In this document: positions 44,610-52,893 of the stretch, piece by piece
How the letters are laid out: each line of letters begins with the position of its first letter
Position numbering within the stretch: position 1 is the stretch's first letter
DNA from: JAPHTQ01 sp050302275
Lineage (GTDB): Bacteria > Pseudomonadota > Gammaproteobacteria > Thiohalomonadales > Thiohalomonadaceae
Reading direction: 5' to 3'
DNA length: 64,000 nt
Assembly (NCBI GenBank): GCA_050302275.1
Contig: JBNLAT010000009.1
Span: 13,486 to 77,485, forward strand
The notes under the pieces: model-generated
The model's database searches: none
Told to the model about the DNA's origin: nothing
Seen by the model: only the letters and a program-made list of their open reading frames with translations
Translations under genes and position numbers: made by a program

Positions 44610-45283
44610 GCGCCCTGCTCCCGAACGATACGCCCGTTAACCAGATAGAGCGCCAGCAATACCAGGAAGGCAAAGCCGACCATGCCTGCAGAGAGGAGAT
44701 GCGCCTGATCGTATTCCAGGGTTTCGACGTGATCATAGATCGCCACCGACAGCACTTTGGTTTGACCAGGGATATTGCCGCCGATCATCAGCACTACGCC
44801 AAACTCGCCCACCGTATGGGCGAAGCCAAGTACCATCGCCGTGAGGAAACCGGGTCGTGCCAGTGGCACCGCGATATGAAAGAAACGGTCCCAGGCGGAG
44901 GCACGTAAGGTTGCAGCTACCTCGAGGGGACGCTTACCCAATGCCTCAAAGGCATTCTGTAGTGGCTGTACCACAAACGGCAGTGAATAGAGCACCGAGG
45001 CAAACACCAGCCCGCTAAAGGTGAACGGCAGGGTTCCGATCCCCAGCGCCTGGGTTAGTTGGCCTCCCGGGCCATTCGGCCCGAGAAACACCAGCAGGTA
45101 AAAACCCAGTACCGTCGGTGGCAGCACCAGAGGCAGCGCCACCACGGCACTGACCGGATGTTTCAGTCGCGAACGGGTTTGCGATAACCACCAGGCGATG
45201 GGCGTGCCGACGACAAGCAAGAGCATCGTCGTCAACGAAGCCAGTTTCAGGGTCAACCACACCGGCTGCCAATCGAAAGCCAT
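44606..45283 (-). CDS. modB: Molybdate ABC transporter permease ModB
   Basis: ModB forms the membrane channel of the molybdate importer. The 225-residue protein has about five hydrophobic segments and the EAA-type loop ALGKRPLEVAATLRASAWDRF. The early GTPIAWWLSQTRSR and PLVLPPTVLGFYLLV match the ModB family closely. The start codon shares bases with the modA stop; the end overlaps modC by four bases. Confidence 0.95.
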   Translation of the reverse strand: MAFDWQPVWLTLKLASLTTMLLLVVGTPIAWWLSQTRSRLKHPVSAVVALPLVLPPTVLGFYLLVFLGPNGPGGQLTQALGIGTLPFTFSGLVFASVLYSLPFVVQPLQNAFEALGKRPLEVAATLRASAWDRFFHIAVPLARPGFLTAMVLGFAHTVGEFGVVLMIGGNIPGQTKVLSVAIYDHVETLEYDQAHLLSAGMVGFAFLVLLALYLVNGRIVREQGA

Positions 45284-46029
45284 TATTTCACTCCGTAACC
45301 GTAAGCGGTGATCACCTTACGTGCCTCACTGCTTTTGAGGAATTCGAGAAATGCCTGCGCCGCTACACTGGCCTCGCCCTTTTTCAGCAACACGGCCTGC
45401 TGTTCGATAGGCGCGTAATATTCCTGCGGAATGTCCCAGACGCTACCCTCGCTCTTTTTCCAGGCCTTTACCTGCGACATCGCGACAAAACCAATCTGTG
45501 CATTGCCACTGGCAGCAAACTGAAAGGTCTGAGCAATGGAATCGCCACGCACAATTTTACCCTGCTGCGTGTCCCATACACCCAGATGCTGCATCACCTG
45601 CTGCGCTGCCAAACCATAGGGAGCGGTTTTGGGATTGGCAATCGATACATGAGCGAAGTCACCCTTTTTCAAATAGGCCTCGGCGTTGTCAAAACGCTCT
45701 GCAGTGGGGCTCCATAATGCCAGCTTGCCCATGGCATAAGTAAAGCGGCTATTTTTTACCGCAAGCCCTTCTGCTTCCGCCTTTTTCGGTCGCTTGCTAT
45801 CGGCAGCAAGGAAGACTTCGAACGGCGCACCATTTTCAATTTGCGAATAGAGCTTGCCGGTAGAACCGAAGCTCACCTTGACCTTATGTCCGGTTGCCTG
45901 CTCAAACAGTGGCACGATATCGCGAGTGGCATCGGTAAAGTTGGCCGCCACCGCGACACTGATCTCCTGCGCTATCGCAGGCATAGAAAACATTGTAATC
46001 AACAAACCAATCAGGGGGAGTTTTTTCAT
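45283..46029 (-). CDS. modA: Molybdate-binding protein ModA
   Basis: ModA is the periplasmic receptor. From the ATG at 46029 it has 248 residues with a signal peptide (LPLIGLLITMFSMPAIA, then QEISVAVAANFTDA). The fold motifs FGSTGKLYSQIENGAPFEVFLAAD (read in pieces), KLALWSP, VSIANPKTAPYGLAA and the late VLLKKGEASVAAQAFLEFL mark the ModA group with NFTD start. The longer frame upstream is not signal-like. It lies 42 bp after modE. Confidence 0.95.
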   Translation of the reverse strand: MKKLPLIGLLITMFSMPAIAQEISVAVAANFTDATRDIVPLFEQATGHKVKVSFGSTGKLYSQIENGAPFEVFLAADSKRPKKAEAEGLAVKNSRFTYAMGKLALWSPTAERFDNAEAYLKKGDFAHVSIANPKTAPYGLAAQQVMQHLGVWDTQQGKIVRGDSIAQTFQFAASGNAQIGFVAMSQVKAWKKSEGSVWDIPQEYYAPIEQQAVLLKKGEASVAAQAFLEFLKSSEARKVITAYGYGVK

Positions 46030-46071
46030 CTTGCATACCTCATAAAATAAAACAAACCCGGTAGTCACGAT

Positions 46072-46896
46072 TCAATCGTGTACCGCCAAAATGACACTGG
46101 ATGCCTTCACCAGTGCACACACATCCACCCCCTCCTTCAAACCCATAGAGTGAATACTGTCGTTAGTGATGATCGCGGTAAGGATTTTGTTGTCCGGTAA
46201 GGCAATCCCCACCTCACCATTCACCGCCCCCTCGAAGCAGGTCGTCACTGTGCCGCAGAGTCGATTACGCGCACTGCTCAGTACGCCATCCTCTCCGGTT
46301 GTTAAGATCGGTACCGACGCCTTGATCAGGGCATAGGCTTCACGTCCTTTCTTTAACTTCAGATCCTCGATGCTTTCGTTGGTTATCACCGAAACGATGC
46401 GCAGGCCATTGCCGATATCCAGTTCCACTTCACCGTTGACCGCGCCCCTGGTGACTTTGGTTACCTTGCCGAGATATTGGTTACGGGCACTGCTACGCAT
46501 GGAAAATCTCCTCATCAACTGATTGAAGCGGTCGAAGTCGACCAGACCGTCACTAAGCCGCAACATAAATCGCCGATACTCGTCTTCTACCTGATGGAAC
46601 ATCTCCACCGTACGCCGACCTTCGTCGGTCAGCTGGGTACCGCCACCGTGCTTACCGCCGGTCATCCGTTCAACCAAGGGCTGGTCGGCGAGATTATTCA
46701 TCGCCTCGACCGCCTGCCAGGCCGCCTTGTAACTCATGCCGAGGCTACGCGCTGCGGCAGAGATCGAGCCGGTTTCATCAATTGCCGAGAGCAGGCGTAC
46801 CCGACCGCTACCGAGAAAGGCTTCACCCGCCTTATCGAGCCAGACCCGTCCGTCGACGGTATTAGTCGTGCGCTTTTTCCGTTTCGTTACCGCCAT
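46072..46896 (-). CDS. modE: Molybdate-responsive regulator ModE
   Basis: ModE senses molybdate and controls its uptake genes. From the ATG at 46896 (GGAG six bases upstream) it has 274 residues. An N-terminal winged helix (SISAAARSLGMSYKAAWQAVEAM) is followed by the RMTGGKHGGGTQLTDEG wing and two Mop-type oxyanion-binding domains (about 125-190 and 195-270, each with ARN-x5-G and GAVNGEV). It is the first gene of modEABC here, with two ModE-type operators just upstream, so it probably controls its own operon. Confidence 0.94.
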   Translation of the reverse strand: MAVTKRKKRTTNTVDGRVWLDKAGEAFLGSGRVRLLSAIDETGSISAAARSLGMSYKAAWQAVEAMNNLADQPLVERMTGGKHGGGTQLTDEGRRTVEMFHQVEDEYRRFMLRLSDGLVDFDRFNQLMRRFSMRSSARNQYLGKVTKVTRGAVNGEVELDIGNGLRIVSVITNESIEDLKLKKGREAYALIKASVPILTTGEDGVLSSARNRLCGTVTTCFEGAVNGEVGIALPDNKILTAIITNDSIHSMGLKEGVDVCALVKASSVILAVHD

Positions 46897-46910
46897 CGCT
46901 ATCTCCAATG

Positions 46911-46934
46911 CGTTATATCCTCTTGGCTATAACG
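46911..46934. promoter_or_regulatory. ModE operator 1
   Basis: A 24-bp dyad CGTTATAT-N10-ATAACG matches the known E. coli modA operator in length and half-sites. It starts 15 bp upstream of the modE start codon, so binding would block transcription or translation initiation of modEABC. Confidence 0.82.
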
Positions 46935-47016
46935 CATGCCAGAAACCTGCCTTTGTTGCCTGTACGACATCCTGTTGGGTTGTGTCGCTATAAAACTTAC
47001 AAACTATCGATTTTAG

Positions 47017-47040
47017 CGTTATTTCCATCAGGATATAACG
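47017..47040. promoter_or_regulatory. ModE operator 2
   Basis: A second 24-bp dyad, CGTTAT-N12-ATAACG, lies 106 bp (about ten helical turns) upstream of the first, in the gap between the hemerythrin-like gene and modE. Two sites on the same face could allow cooperative binding. Confidence 0.78.
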
Positions 47041-47084
47041 CTAGTTGCAATCAATGTGCCAAACGATCCGGCCCGACCTTCAAT

Positions 47085-47465
47085 TCAATCGGAGGTTTTG
47101 AGTGCCGCCGCAAGCATACTGTCCATACGGCTAATATGAAGATTCAAACGTTCTGGGAGTCGCTCACGCACATAGGCGCGGGCAAAGGGCTGACGGCGCA
47201 GAAGTAGCTGGCGAATTTCGGTCAACAGTTGCCGGTGATCTTCCTTGTGTTCCGCGGTGTGCCGAAAATCGACCTGCTCCATTAAGCGTTCTTCATCAGC
47301 GAAATGCTCCTCCATCTGCCCTAGCAGGGAGAGAAAGCGTGGCGGAAACTCTTCCTCGTTGGCCGTATTTAAATGCTGGGCGAACTCGGCCAGATGCCGA
47401 TGGGTTTCATCCAGCGGCGAATAGTCGAGCACCACAACGGAGAAGGGTTTAAGTAGCTCAGCCAT
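47085..47465 (-). CDS. Hemerythrin-domain protein at the end of the nifHDK operon
   Basis: The 126-residue protein has a full set of hemerythrin diiron ligands: THRHL, HFADEERLM, HTAEHKEDH and a final HISRMD. The Phe/Trp-based N-terminus of bacteriohemerythrins is replaced by a short different lead. It should bind oxygen at a diiron site. In a nitrogenase operon this suggests oxygen scavenging or sensing close to nitrogenase. It overlaps the preceding gene by eight bases and ends 45 bp before ModE operator 2. Confidence 0.82.
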   Translation of the reverse strand: MAELLKPFSVVVLDYSPLDETHRHLAEFAQHLNTANEEEFPPRFLSLLGQMEEHFADEERLMEQVDFRHTAEHKEDHRQLLTEIRQLLLRRQPFARAYVRERLPERLNLHISRMDSMLAAALKTSD

Positions 47466-47766
47466 CTGCTCGGCCCGGCCGCTGCGAAAGCTTATGCAGC
47501 AGCAGTAAATAGTCTCGCAGATCGCTGATACAGAGGATCAGTCTGCGGTCATCGGCGAACATTTCGTGTACGTTACGATTACCGTCATTATAGGCGCGGA
47601 AGGTATTACGAAACTCGTTGGGCAGGACCGACTGTTTTGGCAACACGGCACATATCTGCTGCCAGGCATTACGACACTGCGCGGCAGTTTCAGAGTCTTC
47701 GTCGAATGAACTGGTGTCCAAACGATTCCACTGCAGGATGCGCCAATACCGCTCCAGCTCTCGCAT
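47458..47766 (-). CDS. Unrecognised 102-residue protein in the nif operon
   Basis: I do not recognise this protein. It is mainly helical, with notable stretches WRILQWNRLDTSSFDED, NEFRNTFRAYNDGNRNVHEMF and LILCISDLRDYLLLLHKL. There are three cysteines but no CxxC. It overlaps the hemerythrin gene by eight bases and follows the YRG-repeat gene by one base, so it is translated as part of the nifHDK operon. It could be a partner of the hemerythrin protein. Confidence 0.65.
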   Translation of the reverse strand: MRELERYWRILQWNRLDTSSFDEDSETAAQCRNAWQQICAVLPKQSVLPNEFRNTFRAYNDGNRNVHEMFADDRRLILCISDLRDYLLLLHKLSQRPGRADG

Positions 47767-47767
47767 A

Positions 47768-48196
47768 TCAGTCCTCGATCACACGTCCACGATAGACCCG
47801 TTTCCCCTTACTGGGCGAACTCTGCTGTACCGATTCCGTTTTGGCTTTAACGGGCGTAGTTTTCTGACTTTCGATGGCCTGTCCACGGTACATGCGCGTA
47901 CCAGGGGTGACGCCCTGGGCAGGTGGTTCTTCCGCTACAGGATTGACCACCGCACCACGGTAGATGTTAGCGCCCTGTGCTGCCAGCGCTTTAATCTCCA
48001 GCGGAGTCAATAGTCGGCGAAACAGTTCATACTGTTTCGATATCTCTTCATTAATGCTGTCTACGGCATAATTAATCAACATGACGATATCTTCGTCACG
48101 TGACATGCGAATCCTTGCGCCGCGCTCCCTTTCGTAGACCATACTCATCTTTGCCAGCATCATGCGGGCATCGATCGACATCTCGAATGGAACCAT
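47768..48196 (-). CDS. YRG-repeat protein in the nif operon
   Basis: The 142-residue protein has a helical N-terminal half (about 1-75, with MSIDARMMLAKMSMVYERERG and INYAVDSINEEISKQYELF). A disordered Pro/Ser/Thr-rich C-terminal half follows, carrying three spaced copies of a short motif: NIYRGAVV, RMYRGQAIE and RVYRGRVIE, the last at the C-terminus. The motif recalls the YRG repeats of the cyanobacterial DUF4278 family, but I cannot prove kinship. Short repeated motifs on a flexible tail usually act as docking sites. Position between DUF6129-like and unknown genes implies a nitrogen-fixation role. Confidence 0.68.
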   Translation of the reverse strand: MVPFEMSIDARMMLAKMSMVYERERGARIRMSRDEDIVMLINYAVDSINEEISKQYELFRRLLTPLEIKALAAQGANIYRGAVVNPVAEEPPAQGVTPGTRMYRGQAIESQKTTPVKAKTESVQQSSPSKGKRVYRGRVIED

Positions 48197-48211
48197 TGTT
48201 AATCTCGCTTT

Positions 48212-48487
48212 TTATTCTTCTTCGGGATACTTCTCTGCTATTACAACCCCAGTTGCCAGAGCATAATCATTGGTCAGGGTCAGGCAGTGCTCACTGCTCC
48301 CAACCAGATAGATATCAAAGCCCTGTTGCTCGAGCACAGGCTTCCCCGCATGGATGTCGTCTTCGGTACAAAGGGTGAAGCGAATCCCAGGGAAATCCTG
48401 CTTGAGCGAATCGTGCAGTACGCTATCGATAACACGACCATTCACCAGGGCAGCAACCCTGGAGACCATGGCCTCATCAATAACCAC
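48212..48487 (-). CDS. DUF6129-like small nif-cluster protein
   Basis: The 91-residue protein starts MVIDEAMVSRVAALVNG and has FPGIRFTLCTEDDI, GFDIYLVGSSEHCLTLT and ATGVVIAEKYPEE. This pattern matches my memory of DUF6129, a family found next to nif genes. No function is known. Its start shares a base with the nifY stop, so translation is coupled. Confidence 0.72.
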   Translation of the reverse strand: MVIDEAMVSRVAALVNGRVIDSVLHDSLKQDFPGIRFTLCTEDDIHAGKPVLEQQGFDIYLVGSSEHCLTLTNDYALATGVVIAEKYPEEE

Positions 48488-49206
48488 TACAACGCCTCCT
48501 CTTCTTCGCGCTCGAAACGCACACGCTCTTCAGCGGCCTTGCCCATGATCTTGGCCAGCCACGGTGGCGGATTTTTATCCAGTACCGAACGTAGCTCGTC
48601 AAGAATATCAATAGCACTACCACCGTTAGGGATCTTCACAGGATGGATATCCTGCTTAATCACCTTGGCTGCAGCAGGGCCACCTATCGACACGACATAA
48701 AGCACATCGCAATCCTTGATCTGCTCAGCACGATAGGCGTTTTTATCTTCGCTGTTACTTGGCGACGAAGCCATGGAGGCGATTTCGATCAAACGCGCTT
48801 CTTCAGGTGACACCTGATAGATAAGGAAGCGTGCACAGGAACCGAAATGGCCATCCAGCATTTCGCCGTTATTGGAAGCAATGGCGACACGGATTGAGCC
48901 GGGCATATCACCATCGCGATAAGGTTTGGTTGCTGGCAGAGCCTGATCGCTGACTTCTACGGATGCTTTGCCCCACAGATAGTCGAGCGCCAGTTTGATG
49001 GAAGGCAATGGCGTCTGGTTAAACAGATCGTCAGCCGCTTCTTGCAACTCGCGTACCGTGAGGCGGGTCAGCTTTTCCTCAGTAAGTGGCAGCTTCAGGG
49101 CCTTGACCAACACCTGCATCAATTGGGTCGATTCAATGTCAGGCAGTGCCCTGGCCGCCAGGCCGATACGGAGCGCCACATCACGTGATATGGAAGTTCC
49201 GTTCAT
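48487..49206 (-). CDS. nifY: NifY/NafY-type FeMo-cofactor insertase-like protein
   Basis: From the ATG at 49206 the protein has 239 residues. An N-terminal helical domain (about 1-95, RDVALRIGLAARALPDI onward) resembles the apo-nitrogenase-binding domain of NafY. A C-terminal NifX/NifB-like domain (about 105-215) has IRVAIASNNGEMLDGHFGSCARFLIYQVS (read in pieces), then CDVLYVVSIGGPAAAKVI. Such proteins hold FeMo-cofactor or stabilise apo-NifDK before insertion. The histidine in the GHFGSC stretch matches the cofactor-binding region of the NafY core domain. It follows fdxN by five bases. Confidence 0.88.
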   Translation of the reverse strand: MNGTSISRDVALRIGLAARALPDIESTQLMQVLVKALKLPLTEEKLTRLTVRELQEAADDLFNQTPLPSIKLALDYLWGKASVEVSDQALPATKPYRDGDMPGSIRVAIASNNGEMLDGHFGSCARFLIYQVSPEEARLIEIASMASSPSNSEDKNAYRAEQIKDCDVLYVVSIGGPAAAKVIKQDIHPVKIPNGGSAIDILDELRSVLDKNPPPWLAKIMGKAAEERVRFEREEEEAL

Positions 49207-49211
49207 GACTG

Positions 49212-49406
49212 CTAGGCCGGAATAATGCAATCAGGAACAGCGCAAACTTCTTCGCACTGCGGCATGTCGAACTCACCTTCACACTCAGTGCAGGCGTCGA
49301 CATCAATGATATAGGTACCCTTCTTTTTCAGAATCGCACCCATCGGGCAGACCGGCATGCAGTCACCACAGGAGGTGCACTCTTCCGCAACAATAGTCAT
49401 AGCCAT
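49212..49406 (-). CDS. fdxN: Bacterial-type 2[4Fe-4S] ferredoxin FdxN
   Basis: The 64-residue protein has clusters at Cys10, 13, 16, 20 (CTSCGDCMPVCP) and Cys39, 42, 51, 55, the latter with the eight-residue insert seen in nif ferredoxins. An extra Cys60 is present. FdxN is a low-potential electron donor to nitrogenase or to NifB. It lies between nifT and nifY in the nifHDK operon. Confidence 0.92.
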   Translation of the reverse strand: MAMTIVAEECTSCGDCMPVCPMGAILKKKGTYIIDVDACTECEGEFDMPQCEEVCAVPDCIIPA

Positions 49407-49435
49407 GATCTTTACTCCTCAATCGTCTATGCAGG

Positions 49436-49648
49436 TTACAGGCGTTTAGCTCTGAGTGTGATAGGCAGTTTCGGTGCTGGCTCCATGGGTTCAAGATAGA
49501 ACTTTGAACCATCAGAGAGCTCCACTTCGCCACCCCACTTTTCCGGGCTATCGAATTCGAGAGAAGCTACGGTCTCTTCCATGTCTTTTTTCGCGACGTA
49601 GAAAGAGAGTTGACCGCTCTCGGTCTGACGAATCATTACACTAGGCAT
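49436..49648 (-). CDS. nifT: NifT/FixU family protein
   Basis: The 70-residue protein matches NifT: MPSVMIRQTESGQLSFYVAK, an acidic centre, WGGEVELSDGSKFYL and a basic C-terminus (ITLRAKRL). Its role is unclear; mutants in other diazotrophs show mild or no defects. A strong stem-loop followed by TTTT separates it from nifK. Confidence 0.92.
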   Translation of the reverse strand: MPSVMIRQTESGQLSFYVAKKDMEETVASLEFDSPEKWGGEVELSDGSKFYLEPMEPAPKLPITLRAKRL

Positions 49649-49663
49649 TGGTAGTCACCTCTC

Positions 49664-49708
49664 TTTTAAAACCCCGGAACCGCGCAACACACGCCACGGC
49701 TCCGGGGC
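49664..49708 (-). terminator. Stem-loop between nifK and nifT, possible partial terminator
   Basis: An 11-base arm (49697-49707) pairs with 49672-49682 with one G-T type mismatch; both arms are very G+C rich. On the minus strand TTTTAAAA follows at once. As nifT-fdxN-nifY continue in the same direction, it is more likely an attenuating or mRNA 3'-end protecting hairpin than a full stop. Confidence 0.6.
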
Positions 49709-49715
49709 CCACAAC

Positions 49716-51284
49716 TTAGCGAACCAGGTCGTAGTTGTAGTCGGTGGTTCCCATACCGCGGGTCTCTTCGTCCAGACGCTCCAGTACCGCGTTCACCAGG
49801 GTGGTGAGCACCTGCATGGCGCCCTCGTAACCCAGGGTGGTTGAACGGTGCAGGTGGTGACGATCAAAGATCGGGAAACCGATACGGATGAGCGGCACCT
49901 CGAACTCTTTACCCTTGTACAGAGTGTCACGCTGGATGAACTTACCGTAGCTGTTACCGATCATGAAGTCCGGCTTGTTGGTAAACATCAGCGAACGGAA
50001 GTGCCACAGGTCCTTACCGACGTGAACTTTGGTCTCCTGACCGTACGGTGAGGTTTCCAGCATCTTGTTCATCGCCTTCATCCAACGCTTGTTACCGTTG
50101 TTCGCCAGTACGTCGGTCGGCTCGGCACCCAGTTCCAGCAGGAAGCGGGTCATGCCCATGACGAAGTCCGGGTCACCATAGAGAGCGAACTTCTTACCAT
50201 GCAGCCAGGTGTGGCTGTCGGTCATCATGTCCACCAGGCGGCCACGCTCCTTCTCCAGGCTGGCCGGGATCGGCTGGCCAGTGATTTCGGAGACCTTCAT
50301 CAGGAAGGCGTCGGTTGCTTCCAGACCCATCGGGATATCGATCTTCGGTGCTTCATGCTTCCAGGTGCCTTTGGCAAACTTCATCGACTTGTCTGACTGC
50401 CACTGTTGCAGGAACAGGGTGTCCTTGGCATTCGGCGCGTCTTTGATCTCGTCGATGGTGGTACCACCTTCATACATACGGAAGGTACCGTCCGCCGGGG
50501 TATCCAGCACTTCAGACGGGTCGGAAAGCAGGCTGTAACCAACGCCCATTTCGTCCATCATCCGCTTCATGACACGGTAGTTACCCAGATAGGTTTCGAA
50601 GCCCGGCACGAGGTTGATCTTACCGTTGCTACCAACTTCTTTACCTTCCATGTCATTCAGGGTGAAGTAGCGGGCAATCCCTTCGAACATGTTGTCCCAA
50701 CCGGTGGTGTGGGAGCCAACAAAGCTCGGGGTATGTGCGAACGGAGTCGGGAACTCTTCCGGCACGCTGCCGCCTTTTTTCGCATTACCGATAAAGGCAT
50801 TCAGGTCGTCACCGATAACCTCGGCCATACAGGTGGTGGAAACGGCAATCATCGCCGGCTTGTACAGGGCTTTGGCATTTTCCAGACCGGCAAACATGTT
50901 TTTCTGCCCACCGAATACCGCTGCATCTTCAGTCATAGAGTCGGAAACACAGGCGACCGGCTCTTTGAAATGACGGTTGAAGTAGGTACGGAAGTAGGCA
51001 ACACAACCCTGGGAACCGTGTACATAAGGCAGGGTTTTTTCGAAACCCAGTGAACACAGTACCGCACCCAGAGGCTGGCAAGCCTTGGCGGGGTTGATGG
51101 TCAGAGCTTCACGGTTAAAGTTCAGCTCCTGATATTCCATGGTGGTGGTCCAGTTGAAAGTCTCGTCGATCTTCTCCTGGGGCACCTTATTTTCGTATTG
51201 CTCCTTGTTCTTGAGAGTGGTTTTGTACTCCTCCTCTCGGAACAGCGGATAACACGGCATTACTTTTTCAGCTGACTGAGGCAT
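49716..51284 (-). CDS. nifK: Molybdenum nitrogenase beta subunit NifK
   Basis: NifK forms the MoFe protein with NifD. At 522 residues it has normal length. P-cluster ligands are in place: Cys69 (PAKACQPLG), Cys94 (HGSQGCVAYF) and Cys152 (STTCMAEVIGDD). The FNRHFKEP segment and the C-terminal GYEGAMQVL and DYNYDLVR ending are typical. AGGAG stands before the ATG. It is an ordinary Mo-type sequence, not VnfK or AnfK, as no delta-subunit gene is present. Confidence 0.98.
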   Translation of the reverse strand: MPQSAEKVMPCYPLFREEEYKTTLKNKEQYENKVPQEKIDETFNWTTTMEYQELNFNREALTINPAKACQPLGAVLCSLGFEKTLPYVHGSQGCVAYFRTYFNRHFKEPVACVSDSMTEDAAVFGGQKNMFAGLENAKALYKPAMIAVSTTCMAEVIGDDLNAFIGNAKKGGSVPEEFPTPFAHTPSFVGSHTTGWDNMFEGIARYFTLNDMEGKEVGSNGKINLVPGFETYLGNYRVMKRMMDEMGVGYSLLSDPSEVLDTPADGTFRMYEGGTTIDEIKDAPNAKDTLFLQQWQSDKSMKFAKGTWKHEAPKIDIPMGLEATDAFLMKVSEITGQPIPASLEKERGRLVDMMTDSHTWLHGKKFALYGDPDFVMGMTRFLLELGAEPTDVLANNGNKRWMKAMNKMLETSPYGQETKVHVGKDLWHFRSLMFTNKPDFMIGNSYGKFIQRDTLYKGKEFEVPLIRIGFPIFDRHHLHRSTTLGYEGAMQVLTTLVNAVLERLDEETRGMGTTDYNYDLVR

Positions 51285-51343
51285 GACATTTCTCCTACCG
51301 CGCCACTAATCTGTGAACAACGGCGTAATGGATTGTTTCAGTA

Positions 51344-51366
51344 CCGCGGGCCACGTGGACCCGCGG
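51344..51366 (-). other. G+C-rich hairpin between nifD and nifK
   Basis: CCGCGGG (51344-51350) and CCCGCGG (51360-51366) form a seven-pair stem around a nearly self-complementary centre. No T-run follows. It is one of three such hairpins in the gaps of nifHDKT and could stabilise processed mRNA ends. Confidence 0.55.
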
Positions 51367-51373
51367 CAACCGT

Positions 51374-52840
51374 TTAGGCTGCGGCGCTATCCGCGTCGCT
51401 GGCTTCACTCTTCTTCCACGGCGCCTGCAACTTGCCCCAGCAGGGGTTGTTGAGGGTCATATCCATATCGCGGGCAAAGATGGCAAAGCCGTCATAACCA
51501 TGGTAAGGACCGGAATAGTCCCAGCTGTGCATTTGACGGAAAGGAATGCCCATCTTCTGGAAGATGTACTTCTCTTTGATGCCGGAACCGACCATGTCAG
51601 GCTTGACCTTCTTAACGAACTCTTCGAATTCGTAGCCGGTGACGTCGTCATAGATCAGCGTAGCGTTACCCATATCCTTGATGGTGCGGTCATAGTCGTC
51701 GTTGTGCGCGAACTCGTAACCGGTACCAACAACTTCCATGCCGAGATCTTCGTAAGCGCCGATAACGTGACGCGGACGCAGACCACCGACATAGAGCATG
51801 ACTTTTTTGCCTTCCAGGCGCGGCTTGTACTTGTCGATGATGGCTTGCATCAGCGGCTTGTACTTGGCGATAACTTTCTCGGCATTGGCCTGGATGGTTT
51901 CGTCGAATTTGGCCGCAATCGCACGAAGAGACTCTTCGATTTTGGTCGGGCCGAAGAAGTTGTACTCCATCCACGGAATACCGAACTTCTCTTCCATGTG
52001 ACGAGAGATGTAGTTCATAGAGCGGTAGCAGTGCAGCAGATTCAGTTTCACCTTAGGGGTGTTTTCCATCTCTGCAACGGTGCCGTCACCGGACCACTGG
52101 GCAACAACATTGAGGCCCATCTCTTCAAGAATGGTACGTGAGGCCCAGGCATCACCACCGATGTTGTAGTCACCAAGGATGGCTACATCGTAAGGACCCG
52201 CTTCGCCTTCAGCTTTATCCAGCATGTGATCGCGGATAGCGTCGTTAGCGATGTGGTGACCCAGTGATTGGGACACGCCGCGGAAACCTTCGCAACGTAC
52301 AGGAACAACCGGCTTACTCAAGTCGGCTGAAGCCTTTTTGGAAACCGCTTCGATGTCGTCACCGATAAGACCGATAGGACACTCGGACTGAACAGAGATA
52401 CCTTTGTTCAGCGGGAACAGGGTTTCGACTTCATCGATCAGTTTGGCCAGTTTCTTGTCACCACCGAATACAATGTCCTTCTCCTGGAAATCAGAGGTGA
52501 AGTTCATGGTACCGAAGGTGTTAACGCCGGTAGCACCAACGTAGTAGTTGCGGCGACCAGCACGGGAGTACTGACCACAACCCACCGGACCGTGGGAGAT
52601 ATGGATCATGTCCTTAATCGGACCCCATACCACACCCTTGGAACCGGCATAGGCACAACCACGAATGGTCATTACACCCGGCAGGGATTTACGGTTGGAA
52701 GTAATGCACTTCTTAGACTGTTCAACGCTCTGGTCGTTTGCAGTCAAGTGCTTGGCGCGATCTTTCTTCGCGTCCTCAGGATAGACTTCGAGCACTTCCT
52801 GAATAAGCGCTTCTGTCTCTTCACGAGTCATCGTTGCCAT
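51374..52840 (-). CDS. nifD: Molybdenum nitrogenase alpha subunit NifD
   Basis: NifD carries FeMo-cofactor and half of the P-cluster. The 488-residue protein has Cys62 (IRGCAYAGSKGV), Cys88 (GPVGCGQYS) and Cys154 (SECPIGLIGDD) as P-cluster ligands. The cofactor ligands are Cys271 (NLLHCYRSMNY) and His438 (RQMHSWDYSGPY), with the catalytic His195 and neighbouring Gln191. All match the standard molybdenum enzyme. It lies 92 bp after nifH, with a hairpin in the gap. Confidence 0.98.
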   Translation of the reverse strand: MATMTREETEALIQEVLEVYPEDAKKDRAKHLTANDQSVEQSKKCITSNRKSLPGVMTIRGCAYAGSKGVVWGPIKDMIHISHGPVGCGQYSRAGRRNYYVGATGVNTFGTMNFTSDFQEKDIVFGGDKKLAKLIDEVETLFPLNKGISVQSECPIGLIGDDIEAVSKKASADLSKPVVPVRCEGFRGVSQSLGHHIANDAIRDHMLDKAEGEAGPYDVAILGDYNIGGDAWASRTILEEMGLNVVAQWSGDGTVAEMENTPKVKLNLLHCYRSMNYISRHMEEKFGIPWMEYNFFGPTKIEESLRAIAAKFDETIQANAEKVIAKYKPLMQAIIDKYKPRLEGKKVMLYVGGLRPRHVIGAYEDLGMEVVGTGYEFAHNDDYDRTIKDMGNATLIYDDVTGYEFEEFVKKVKPDMVGSGIKEKYIFQKMGIPFRQMHSWDYSGPYHGYDGFAIFARDMDMTLNNPCWGKLQAPWKKSEASDADSAAA

Positions 52841-52893
52841 TGTTTAACTCCTATCATCGCCACCTAATCCGGTGGACGTTGAAGTTGAGGGAC

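Noticed and set aside
50406..51053. 215-codon frame antisense to nifK and similar frames antisense to nifD and nifE
   Set aside because: Opposite to strongly conserved nitrogenase genes; high G+C shadow frames without ribosome sites.
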